Made by a program: the position numbers and the translations under genes. A model generated the notes under the pieces. It made no database searches. It worked only from the letters and a program-made list of their open reading frames with translations, and was not told where the DNA came from. A stretch of 7,374 nt of DNA from Candidatus Brevefilum sp. (GTDB lineage Bacteria; Chloroflexota; Anaerolineae; Anaerolineales; Anaerolineaceae): assembly GCA_007119455.1 (NCBI GenBank), contig SKPR01000114.1, positions 1 to 7,374 on the forward strand, written 5' to 3'. This document shows, in pieces, positions 1-5,779 of the stretch. Positions within the stretch are counted from its first letter, which is position 1; every line of letters begins with the position of its first letter.

Positions 1-871
1 CCATATCCCGGGCACCACCAAGGTGCGCCGTAAACCAGTAACGCTCACCGGATTCCACACCCAACAAAACCCATTGCAACTCGATGGCCTGGGCATAAAA
101 CCGGGCCCGCTGAATGTGTTTGTCATAATCTGGATAAGTCCCTTTAATTTTTGAGATCAGTGATTCCCCATAGGTACTGAGCAAACTACCCAGATCTGTT
201 GCCGGGTCACCCAGACCGGCAACGCCAAAGTCGATTACAGCGTTCAACCGCCTGGTTTGGTGATCGTAGAGGATGTGATAAGCAGACAAATCACCATGGA
301 TCAGGGCTGGTTCAAAGTCAAAATAATCCGGAATTTGTAAAGCGGGTTCAAATAGCGATTCAACCCACCCCATCTGATGGGGGAGCAAAAGGGGAAACAC
401 ATTGTCGATAATACGGTCATGGATGTCCAGCCAGGTCTCCCGGGTGACGGGGGCCAGGGTTAGCGGAACTTTCCAATCCAAATCGCCAACAGGAGCCTGG
501 TGAAGTTCTTGTAGAAAAGTGCCCAACTGGTCAGCGATGGATTGCTGGTCTTCATCACTGCGTTCTTTCCAGGTTTTCCGCAAGAAATCCTCACCGCTGA
601 TGTGCGGATAAACCATGTAACCATCATCTCGTTTCACAGGTGCAGGGACAGCCAGCGATACCCGCGTCTGCAAGAAGTGCATCAGACGGGTTTCCAGTTC
701 CATCAATTCCTGCCCCCATTCTGTTTTAGGGAACCGGATCACCCATTCATTATTGACAATGACCACATCATTCACCAGGCCTTCCTGGTGTAATTCATAA
801 TTGTTGATTTTAACTTCGGGTAATACCCTCAAAATCTGCTCGTGCCAGTATTCATCCTGAACATTCATCAT
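1..871 (-). CDS. APH(2'')-like aminoglycoside phosphotransferase family protein (3' end cut by window)
   Basis: A cytoplasmic kinase-fold enzyme that would transfer phosphate from ATP/GTP to a small molecule. My own translation from 871 gives 290 residues without a break, and the gene runs off the left edge with probably only a few residues missing. Visible motifs are a nucleotide-binding strand VIRFPK (residues 44-49), the catalytic loop HGDLSAYHIL (192-201; catalytic Asp194) and the metal-binding VIDFG (212-216) followed by GDPATDL. His at position 199, where most APH proteins have Asn, is typical of the APH(2'') branch (HxDxSxxHxL, family knowledge). The start is ATG 871 because AAGGAG lies at 885-880 with an 8-base spacer. 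An in-frame ATG at 877 is too close to it, and ATG 868 also remains possible. The substrate is unknown. Many environmental members are not proven resistance enzymes, so I give no symbol. Confidence 0.85.
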   Translation of the reverse strand, partial: MMNVQDEYWHEQILRVLPEVKINNYELHQEGLVNDVVIVNNEWVIRFPKTEWGQELMELETRLMHFLQTRVSLAVPAPVKRDDGYMVYPHISGEDFLRKTWKERSDEDQQSIADQLGTFLQELHQAPVGDLDWKVPLTLAPVTRETWLDIHDRIIDNVFPLLLPHQMGWVESLFEPALQIPDYFDFEPALIHGDLSAYHILYDHQTRRLNAVIDFGVAGLGDPATDLGSLLSTYGESLISKIKGTYPDYDKHIQRARFYAQAIELQWVLLGVESGERYWFTAHLGGARDM

Positions 872-892
872 TAACATCACTCCTTGTTAACG

Positions 893-922
893 TTTATAGT
901 CGATTTGATGCTCAAAATGCAA
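893..922 (-). promoter_or_regulatory. Possible sigma70 promoter of the APH-like gene
   Basis: Read on the minus strand, TTGCAT (922-917) is followed after 18 bases by TATAAA (898-893). The -10 is good (5 of 6) and the -35 is weak (3 of 6). Transcription would begin near 886, giving a leader of only about 15 bases with the ribosome binding site at its very start. This is a motif match only. Confidence 0.3.
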
Positions 923-1142
923 GTATTTTATGGTTTTAATTTTCTTGGAGTGGCTTAATAATATTTCGGCGTATGAGGCGGCAACCAGGACGTGTGAACT
1001 ATGAAAACAGGCTTTTTCAGTTCTTTTCACCCCTGGATCAACATAAAAATAATGGGTGGGCATAATTTCCTGGTCTCTCAACCCATGGAAAAATCAAAAC
1101 CACGATCCAAGATCGGCTCAAGTAAACTTCAATCGAATCAGC

Positions 1143-1173
1143 GGAAAAAACCGCCCATAAGAAAAGGGCGGTT
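1143..1173 (-). terminator. Intrinsic terminator of the glutaredoxin/CcdA-like fusion gene
   Basis: On the minus strand AACCGCCC (1173-1166), a 9-base loop and GGGCGGTT (1156-1149) form a perfect 8-bp GC-rich stem. It runs directly into more T residues, giving six T in a row. It lies 56 bases past the stop codon of the gene ending at 1229. The plus-strand version also carries A/T flanks but has a poorer T-run, so I assign it to the minus strand. Confidence 0.85.
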
Positions 1174-1228
1174 GATATTTACGATTTGATTATTGATCAA
1201 TGGATATTGGTTACCCAAATATTAACAC

Positions 1229-2572
1229 TCACGACCGAACCTGGATATTTAACTTCGGCAGAATCACCCGATGGACAAGCAATACCAGTCCGGACAGGCC
1301 GAAAGCCACCGCGAATACCAATAATGAGCTGGCAATATCGTTCATCAGGCTGGGATCAATCAGCATGACTACCGCCAGCGATAGCATCAACATCCCGCCG
1401 ATCAATTTCAACACACGGCCGTGTTTTTCCTCCAGCTTGCTCGAACGCAGGGTGAAAACCGCCACGAGGAAAATACCCATTTCATCCAGCAGGTAAACCA
1501 GCATATAGACCAGCAGGAGCAGCACAAACGTTGTGGTGGTGACATTCTGGCTGGCCACGATATTGGACCAGATCACCGGAAAACCAGCTGTGCAGGAGAG
1601 TTCAACCAGGGCAATGCCCGCGGCAAACACGATTGTCGCACCAATCAAGCGCCAGGGCGAATCGCTGTGCTCCAGTAATTGTCGCATGCGTTTGAAAATA
1701 CCGGGCTTTTTATTATCGCTGATTGTAAAGGAAATGCCCTCTTTGAACCAGAAATAATCTTTGATGTTTACCAGTGCAAATACCAGGGCAATCAATGCGA
1801 CAAGTACCTGGATCCAACCCATAAATTGGAAAACACGCAATACTGAAAAGATGCCCGCGATGAAAACGCCATATAAAGCTGCCGTTACAAAGAGGAAAGT
1901 GGAGCCGACGATCAAAACATTTTTCCGTGAACCGGATTGTAACGTTATGGATAATAAAATCGAGAGTACCCATAATGAACAGGGGTTGAAACCATCCACA
2001 AAGGAGATGATTAATGTGCTGAACAGAAGTGAATGTCGCGAAAGATCAATGGTGCCAATTAATGGCAGAGTAATTGACTGCCCCGCTGGGGGGGGCGATT
2101 CATCATTGTCAGCAGGTGGTTCTGTGATGATCTCTTGCTCTTCAAAAAATGAATCGGGCAGAATCGCACGGCCCTTATCGGTATGGGGAGCTGCCAGGCT
2201 ACGCTCGATCACGGTGTCCATCTCTGCCTGGATGTTCGGCCCAAAGCCTTCCCAATAGCGGTTGGCGATAAAGGTCGTGGGAACTACCCGGGGCTGCATA
2301 CCATATGCTTCCCCAAACTCCTGGAATAGGGCCTGATTTTCAGGTATATGATACACCTCGAAATCGTGGACAACAATCCGAGGGTTTTCTTCGGCCAGGG
2401 CCGTCAGGTAGTTATAGGCTTGTTCGCAGTAAGGGCATCCCTCGCCTTCAAACAGGTAAACATTAACCATTTGAGTCTGGGCAAAGGCCCGAGGGATGCT
2501 GGCAAAGGCTGACAGCATCAGCACAGTTATGAGCATTAAGCCAAGACGGATGATGATTTCTTTAAGCCGCAT
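1229..2572 (-). CDS. Secreted glutaredoxin-like domain fused to a CcdA/DsbD-like thiol-electron membrane transporter
   Basis: A 447-residue envelope protein likely to pass reducing electrons across the membrane to an extracytoplasmic CxxC domain. An N-terminal signal segment (about 8-31, ending PRAFA|Q) precedes a thioredoxin-fold domain (about 35-128) with active site GCPYC (45-49) and the cis-Pro motif VPTTF (97-101). A low-complexity acidic/proline linker (about 142-165) leads to roughly six membrane segments (about 182-435). The paired cysteines expected of CcdA/DsbD lie in FNPCSL (Cys198) and SCTAGFP (Cys327). E. coli DsbD has its thioredoxin domain C-terminal, so the order here is reversed. 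The start is supported by AAGGAG at 2589-2584, 11 bases upstream. The gene has its own strong promoter 145 bases after acr3 and its own terminator. A role in arsenic resistance is inferred from position only; cytochrome c maturation or disulfide reduction are alternatives. Confidence 0.85.
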   Translation of the reverse strand: MRLKEIIIRLGLMLITVLMLSAFASIPRAFAQTQMVNVYLFEGEGCPYCEQAYNYLTALAEENPRIVVHDFEVYHIPENQALFQEFGEAYGMQPRVVPTTFIANRYWEGFGPNIQAEMDTVIERSLAAPHTDKGRAILPDSFFEEQEIITEPPADNDESPPPAGQSITLPLIGTIDLSRHSLLFSTLIISFVDGFNPCSLWVLSILLSITLQSGSRKNVLIVGSTFLFVTAALYGVFIAGIFSVLRVFQFMGWIQVLVALIALVFALVNIKDYFWFKEGISFTISDNKKPGIFKRMRQLLEHSDSPWRLIGATIVFAAGIALVELSCTAGFPVIWSNIVASQNVTTTTFVLLLLVYMLVYLLDEMGIFLVAVFTLRSSKLEEKHGRVLKLIGGMLMLSLAVVMLIDPSLMNDIASSLLVFAVAFGLSGLVLLVHRVILPKLNIQVRS

Positions 2573-2606
2573 GTACGGTTTGACTCCTTGTGTAACGACG
2601 AGTTAA

Positions 2607-2618
2607 TTCGATGTCGAA
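2607..2618. promoter_or_regulatory. Palindrome at the predicted transcription start of the fusion gene (possible operator)
   Basis: TTCGA-TG-TCGAA is a perfect 5+5 palindrome with a 2-base centre. It sits just downstream of the -10 and overlaps the predicted start of transcription. The position resembles that of the palindrome in front of arsR, but the sequence differs. Binding by any protein is inference, and a 12-base palindrome can arise by chance. Confidence 0.3.
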
Positions 2619-2623
2619 ACTTG

Positions 2624-2652
2624 ATTCTAGTATCAGGCCATTAATGTGTCAA
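2624..2652 (-). promoter_or_regulatory. Strong sigma70 promoter for the glutaredoxin/CcdA-like fusion gene
   Basis: On the minus strand TTGACA (2652-2647) is a perfect -35. It is followed after exactly 17 bases by TAGAAT (2629-2624), a 5 of 6 match to the -10. The predicted start of transcription is near 2617, giving a leader of about 45 bases. This implies the gene can be expressed independently of arsR-acr3. Confidence 0.75.
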
Positions 2653-2656
2653 CATC

Positions 2657-2683
2657 ATGAAGTATTTATCTGATAACCTTCAT
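2657..2683. repeat. Interrupted inverted repeat between acr3 and the fusion gene promoter
   Basis: The arms ATGAAG (2657-2662) and CTTCAT (2678-2683) are complementary. Inside them TTATC (2666-2670) and GATAA (2672-2676) form a second palindrome around a single T, with unpaired TAT and C between the two levels. It lies 5 bases upstream of the -35 element and 34 bases past the acr3 stop. No T-run follows on the minus strand, so it is not a convincing terminator. It could be a regulator site or a 3' mRNA structure. Confidence 0.35.
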
Positions 2684-2716
2684 ACATTGATACAAGATCA
2701 CGGATCCCGGTGAAAT

Positions 2717-3850
2717 TTATTCGATCATCTTTCCCGTAGGCGCTGGCACAGTTTCGCCCGGAACCCCAGCCGGGGCTTTTTCCGGGAATATGTGCCGCGT
2801 GCGTTTGCAGATTTCAACCAGCAGGAGCATCACGGGCACTTCGATCAGAACACCGACCACTGCGGCGAGCGCAGCACCAGAACCGATGCCAAATAACAGA
2901 GCGGCTGTGGCAAAAGCCACCTCAAAGTGGTTGGATGTGCCAATCAGTCCCACCGGCGCAGCATCTTCATAGGGGAGTTTGAACCAGCGGGAAATGCCAA
3001 AATAGCTCAGGATAAAGATGATAAAGATCTGGACGATCAGTACAATGCTGATCCACAAAATGGTCAGCGGGTTTTCGATGATCACATCACCCTTGAACGA
3101 GAACAGCAGGATCAGGGTCACCAGCAGTGCCAAAATACTGACCGGGGTGAGCCATTGGATGAAGTGTTCATTGAACCAATCCAGCCCTTTTTTCTCAATT
3201 ATGAGCCGGCGTGAGACATAACCCGCAGCCAGGGGCAAGGCCACATAGATCAATACTGAAAAGAGCATTGTCTGCCAGGGGATGATCATCCCAACGCCAC
3301 CTAACAACCAGGCTGCCATCGGTGCGAACAGGAAGAGCATGCTCAACGAGTTAATGGCCGACATCACCACGGTCAGCTCGTTGTTGGCCTTGGCCAGGTA
3401 ACTCCACATCAAGACCATGGCAGTACAGGGGGCGATCCCCAGCAAAATCGCACCGGACACATAACTTTGCCAGAGCTCGACTTCCTGCCCTGAGGCAACA
3501 ATTTCGGTTCCCGGCAGTAAGGGCCTGAAGATAACTCCCAGGAAGAGAATCGCCAGGAAGTATTTTGTGAAGGGTTTGATCAACCAGTTGATCCCCAGCG
3601 AGATCAGAATGGGTTTCGGTGATTTTGTTACCTTTACTAACTGGCTGAAGTCCAGTTTCACCATGATCGGGTAGAGCATGAAGAACATACATACCGCAAT
3701 CGGGATGGAGATCTGTGCCACCGAAAATGAGTCGAGGGCTACAGCCAACCCGGGGGCCAGGCGACCCAGGGCGATCCCGACGCCAATGCACAACAGGATC
3801 CATAAGGTCAGGTACTTCTCAAAGAATGATAATTTTTTCTCTTCCTCCAT
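2717..3850 (-). CDS. acr3: Arsenite efflux permease, Acr3 family
   Basis: A 377-residue inner-membrane carrier of the bile/arsenite/riboflavin transporter superfamily, expected to export arsenite (possibly antimonite) using the proton gradient. About ten hydrophobic segments are visible between residues 15 and 348. The Acr3 signature GIAPCTAMVLMWSYLAKAN (138-156) carries the conserved Cys142. The second hallmark, GTSNHFEVAFA (304-314), carries Glu310, and GVLIEVPVML follows with Glu337. Length is within the usual 340-400 range. The start is ATG 3850 with AAAGGAG at 3864-3858 and a 7-base spacer. It follows arsR on the same strand after 75 bases with no evident promoter of its own, so co-transcription from the arsR promoter is likely. 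Cys142 and the whole signature argue strongly against a generic bile-acid symporter. Confidence 0.95.
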   Translation of the reverse strand: MEEEKKLSFFEKYLTLWILLCIGVGIALGRLAPGLAVALDSFSVAQISIPIAVCMFFMLYPIMVKLDFSQLVKVTKSPKPILISLGINWLIKPFTKYFLAILFLGVIFRPLLPGTEIVASGQEVELWQSYVSGAILLGIAPCTAMVLMWSYLAKANNELTVVMSAINSLSMLFLFAPMAAWLLGGVGMIIPWQTMLFSVLIYVALPLAAGYVSRRLIIEKKGLDWFNEHFIQWLTPVSILALLVTLILLFSFKGDVIIENPLTILWISIVLIVQIFIIFILSYFGISRWFKLPYEDAAPVGLIGTSNHFEVAFATAALLFGIGSGAALAAVVGVLIEVPVMLLLVEICKRTRHIFPEKAPAGVPGETVPAPTGKMIE

Positions 3851-3925
3851 TAATTTTCTCCTTTGAACAAGATCGTGAATTCATCAACAAGACGATAGGT
3901 CATTTACAGCAAACTTCCTGGTTCA

Positions 3926-4258
3926 TTATTGCTGGGGTGGGCAATCGGATGTGCGTGCCTGAATGCGAGCTGGATCTGTCAGCCTCGTAAATTCTAGGCG
4001 GAAGCCAGCCAGGGCTTCCTGGTTAATATAGTAATGGACCCAGCGAGCATCTCTTTCGTCACGGATGGCCGTGATCAGACCACCCTCAACCAGCACTCGC
4101 AGGTGATGCGAGACCAGGCTGAGTGACAGATTAAGTTCCTCAGCAATCTCACAATGGCAGTGATTGCCCGTCATCAACAGATCAAAAATTGAAAAACGGG
4201 TCGGGTCAGCCAGAATTTTAAAGCGTGTGATACAATCGGCCCTTTCTCTTACTTGCAC
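3926..4258 (-). CDS. arsR: ArsR-family arsenic-responsive repressor
   Basis: A 110-residue winged-helix repressor that would release DNA on binding arsenite. The DNA-recognition region is EIAEELNLSLSLVSHHLRVL (37-56), followed by the wing GLITAIRDERDARWVHYYI (60-78). The metal-binding helix carries CHC (Cys34, Cys36), matching the CxC of the ELCVCDL box in classical ArsR proteins. The third cysteine of E. coli ArsR (Cys37) is missing; Cys9 and Cys106 are extra. I chose the GTG start at 4258 because GGGAGG lies at 4273-4268 with a 9-base spacer. The open frame continues upstream to an ATG at 4348, but that ATG has no such site and would place the promoter and operator inside the gene. It is the first gene of the arsR-acr3 unit. 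CxC makes an arsenic/antimony sensor most likely, though other soft metals cannot be excluded. Confidence 0.92.
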   Translation of the reverse strand: MQVRERADCITRFKILADPTRFSIFDLLMTGNHCHCEIAEELNLSLSLVSHHLRVLVEGGLITAIRDERDARWVHYYINQEALAGFRLEFTRLTDPARIQARTSDCPPQQ

Positions 4259-4267
4259 AGTCGTAAA

Positions 4268-4273
4268 CCTCCC
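4268..4273 (-). promoter_or_regulatory. Ribosome binding site that fixes the arsR GTG start
   Basis: GGGAGG on the minus strand lies 9 bases before the GTG at 4258. It is the only good Shine-Dalgarno match near the possible starts, which argues for GTG 4258 over the longer ATG 4348 frame. Confidence 0.75.
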
Positions 4274-4282
4274 GATATAATA

Positions 4283-4300
4283 CTTTAACGTTCGTTGAAG
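4283..4300. promoter_or_regulatory. Candidate ArsR operator (imperfect palindrome at the transcription start)
   Basis: The 18-base element has half-sites CTTTAACG and CTTCAACG (as the reverse complement of the right arm), which differ at one position and flank a TT centre. It begins one base downstream of the -10 and spans the predicted start of transcription near 4295, an ideal place for a repressor. AT-rich interrupted palindromes at such positions are known for ArsR/SmtB proteins. Binding by this ArsR is inferred. Confidence 0.65.
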
Positions 4301-4301
4301 C

Positions 4302-4329
4302 ATTATAATCCATGACGCTGAAATGTCAA
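4302..4329 (-). promoter_or_regulatory. Consensus sigma70 promoter of arsR-acr3
   Basis: On the minus strand a perfect -35 TTGACA (4329-4324) and a perfect -10 TATAAT (4307-4302) are separated by 16 bases. Such a strong core promoter fits a gene pair that is held off by a repressor and released on induction. Predicted start of transcription is near 4295, about 37 bases before the GTG. Confidence 0.85.
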
Positions 4330-4348
4330 GGAATTTCAATGGCACCAC

Positions 4349-4601
4349 AGGGCAATCACAAAAGCATTCGTTTTGATAATATCAACAGATTACGTGCTTT
4401 AACCGCCACATCTTGACCCCACCAAGAGATGGTGCAGGTTCCGCTTTACTCCAGCAGCTGTGCGCCACCTTCTATTCAAGGCGAAGGCTGTTTTAAACAT
4501 TAATTTGAGGAAGGATTTCAAGGTATTGAGAAATCGAGGACAACCATTCATTCATTTTTACCAACCATGCGATTATCCTGTATGGCATAATGATATAATC
4601 C
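4349..4601. other. Non-coding divergent region between arsR and sufE
   Basis: The full gap between the arsR and sufE starts is about 400 bases; its left end holds the arsR promoter and operator. In the rest I find one imperfect hairpin at 4407-4434 (three 3-bp helices separated by bulges, 7-base loop) and a weaker 5-bp stem, CCTTC/GAAGG, near 4470-4490. Neither is followed by a T-run. No credible open frame, tRNA or known riboswitch pattern was recognised. Confidence 0.5.
4594..4599 (+). promoter_or_regulatory. Possible -10 element for the sufE-ferredoxin unit
   Basis: TATAAT is a perfect -10 hexamer, with a second near match, CATAAT, at 4586-4591. No convincing -35 lies 16-18 bases upstream; TTATCC at 4573-4578 has a short 15-base spacing. 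Being two bases before the first ATG at 4602, it would start transcription near 4606. That favours translation from ATG 4662. Confidence 0.4.
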
Positions 4602-4661
4602 ATGCCGGATAATCAACCAAAATCATTTTTAAATTATTCAACCGGACAAAAATCAAAGCTA

Positions 4662-5114
4662 ATGACCAAGAACCTGGCAAAGCTGGAACAAGAAATCATC
4701 GAAGAATTTACACAGTTCTCAACCATCGATGAGAAATACACACACCTGTTTAAATTAGGGGATGCATTGCCGGAGATGAACCCCGCCTTGAAAACTGAAG
4801 AAAACCGGGTCAAAGGATGTGATTCCACGGTCTGGTTTCATCTCGAATACGCCAACGGGCGATTACAGCTTCAGGCAGACAGCGATTCGATGGTGATCAA
4901 GGGCTTAACCGCCCTGTTGATCCGCCTGATAGCGGACTGTAGGCCCGATGAAATCCGGGAGATCAATTTTGATTTTCTGAATGAGATGAAAATCTGGAAG
5001 CTGGCCTCCCACCGCAATGCCGGGTTAAATGCCCTGCTGGATCACATTAAAACAAAGGTCCAACTGATCAACCCTGATCACAATGAACCGATTTCCGAAG
5101 AGGCATCCCTGTGA
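4662..5114 (+). CDS. sufE: SufE-family sulfur acceptor protein
   Basis: A 150-residue cytoplasmic protein that would take persulfide sulfur from a SufS/CsdA-type cysteine desulfurase and deliver it for Fe-S cluster assembly. The family pattern is clear: an EEF..FSTIDEKYTHLFKLGDALPE helix region (14-38), the active-site loop RVKGCDSTVW (49-58) with Cys53 equivalent to E. coli SufE Cys51, SDSMVIKGLTALL (74-86) and the C-terminal SHRNAGLNALLDHIK (116-130). The frame is also open from ATG 4602 (20 more residues), but SufE homology begins near residue 5 of the shorter form. A TATAAT also sits directly before 4602, so I prefer ATG 4662. Neither start has a good ribosome binding site. No desulfurase gene is in view. 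The stop overlaps the start of the downstream ferredoxin gene, so the two are probably co-translated. CsdE is a close alternative name. Confidence 0.88.
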   Translation: MTKNLAKLEQEIIEEFTQFSTIDEKYTHLFKLGDALPEMNPALKTEENRVKGCDSTVWFHLEYANGRLQLQADSDSMVIKGLTALLIRLIADCRPDEIREINFDFLNEMKIWKLASHRNAGLNALLDHIKTKVQLINPDHNEPISEEASL

Positions 5115-5635
5115 CCCACTTAAGCTACCGAATGCTGTATATCGGCCAGTCACCCGCCGGGTTGCTGGGGTTGGACGAGCTCTTTAATGAGGTTTATGAT
5201 TCTGGCACAACCCCGGATGATGCCGATATCGGAGAAAAGCTCATCCAGGGCGTGCGGCGTCATAATTACGTTCCTAATCCCTCAGTTGATGAATACCTGC
5301 AGGTACTCCAGCGTGAATATTTCAAGTTCTATCAGGATAAATCCGGCGGTAAACCGGTTACGCCCACCGACTACGGCCAGTGGGAAGGGATACCCCGGGA
5401 GCAGATCCCCTGGTTCCCAACTGTTTCTGCTGAACTTTGTGACGGGTGCGGCAACTGCCTGGAGGTCTGCCCTAAAGATGTCTTTGCCAGGGACGGAAAC
5501 GGCAAGATGCTCGTGGTAGAACCCCTCCGGTGCATTGTGGGTTGCTGTTTCTGCAAGAGCGCCTGCGAACCCCACGCCATCCTGATGCCCGACCGGGAAA
5601 TGCTGGATCAATACCGGCATGGCAAGCGGCTCTGA
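5111..5635 (+). CDS. Ferredoxin with two 4Fe-4S cluster motifs and an unnamed N-terminal domain
   Basis: A 174-residue cytoplasmic electron carrier. The C-terminal half has motif 1 CDGCGNCLEVCP (Cys110, 113, 116, 120) and motif 2 CIVGCCFCKSACEP (Cys141, 145, 148, 152). Motif 2 has three residues between its first two cysteines instead of two, Glu instead of Pro after the last, and an extra Cys146. IPWFPTV just before motif 1 is common in ferredoxins of this type. Residues 1-80 are a separate helical-looking region (LDELFNEVYDSG, IGEKLIQGVRRHNYVP, EYLQVLQREYFKFY) that I cannot assign to a named domain. The GTG start at 5111 overlaps the sufE stop (GTGA), with an AGAGG-like site 7 bases upstream. 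An ATG at codon 8 is the alternative. The overlap implies function with SufE: electron supply for Fe-S assembly, or a client of it. The redox partner is unknown. Confidence 0.85.
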   Translation: MTHLSYRMLYIGQSPAGLLGLDELFNEVYDSGTTPDDADIGEKLIQGVRRHNYVPNPSVDEYLQVLQREYFKFYQDKSGGKPVTPTDYGQWEGIPREQIPWFPTVSAELCDGCGNCLEVCPKDVFARDGNGKMLVVEPLRCIVGCCFCKSACEPHAILMPDREMLDQYRHGKRL

Positions 5636-5779
5636 AACCACACAGCCAAACAAACACCCCCCTTGTCAATAAACTGACTGGAATGAATTAATAGCTTTAC
5701 AACGTTTCATCAAATCCCCTGTTTGCGATACAATAAAAAATATAAAACGAAAACTTAATGCTCAGTCAAGAGGAGTTCT

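Larger units (their letters stand above)
872..1228. other. Non-coding stretch between the APH-like gene and the redox fusion gene
   Basis: These 357 bases hold the APH-like ribosome binding site and possible promoter at the left end, and the intrinsic terminator of the redox fusion gene (1143-1173) at the right end. In between, about 930-1140, I see only a small perfect hairpin, CGATC-CAA-GATCG at 1103-1115, without a T-run. Short open frames on both strands lack a ribosome binding site and any recognisable protein pattern. Confidence 0.6.

Noticed and set aside
887..894. TTAACGTT near the APH-like promoter, shared with the candidate ArsR operator
   Set aside because: Only 8 bases match, it lacks the second half-site and the CTT ends, and a chance match of this size is plausible.
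887..1081. 64-codon minus-strand open frame in front of the APH-like gene
   Set aside because: It would need a TTG start with no ribosome binding site, shows no recognisable protein pattern and overlaps the candidate promoter of the APH-like gene.
1761..2258. 165-codon plus-strand open frame
   Set aside because: It lies entirely antisense to the well-supported glutaredoxin/CcdA-like gene and its translation resembles no protein family.
3351..3803. 150-codon minus-strand open frame in another phase of acr3
   Set aside because: It is an out-of-frame reading of acr3; the Acr3 frame has the full family signature.
4259..4348. 30-codon N-terminal extension of arsR from ATG 4348
   Set aside because: It would place a perfect promoter and the operator palindrome inside the gene; GTG 4258 has a strong ribosome binding site and gives normal ArsR length.
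4407..4434. Hairpin in the arsR-sufE gap as a terminator or small RNA
   Set aside because: The stem is three 3-bp helices broken by bulges, with no T-run and no recognisable promoter pair.
5665..5678. GTCA/TGAC inverted repeat after the ferredoxin as a terminator
   Set aside because: The stem is only 4 bp, AT-rich in the loop and not followed by a T-run.
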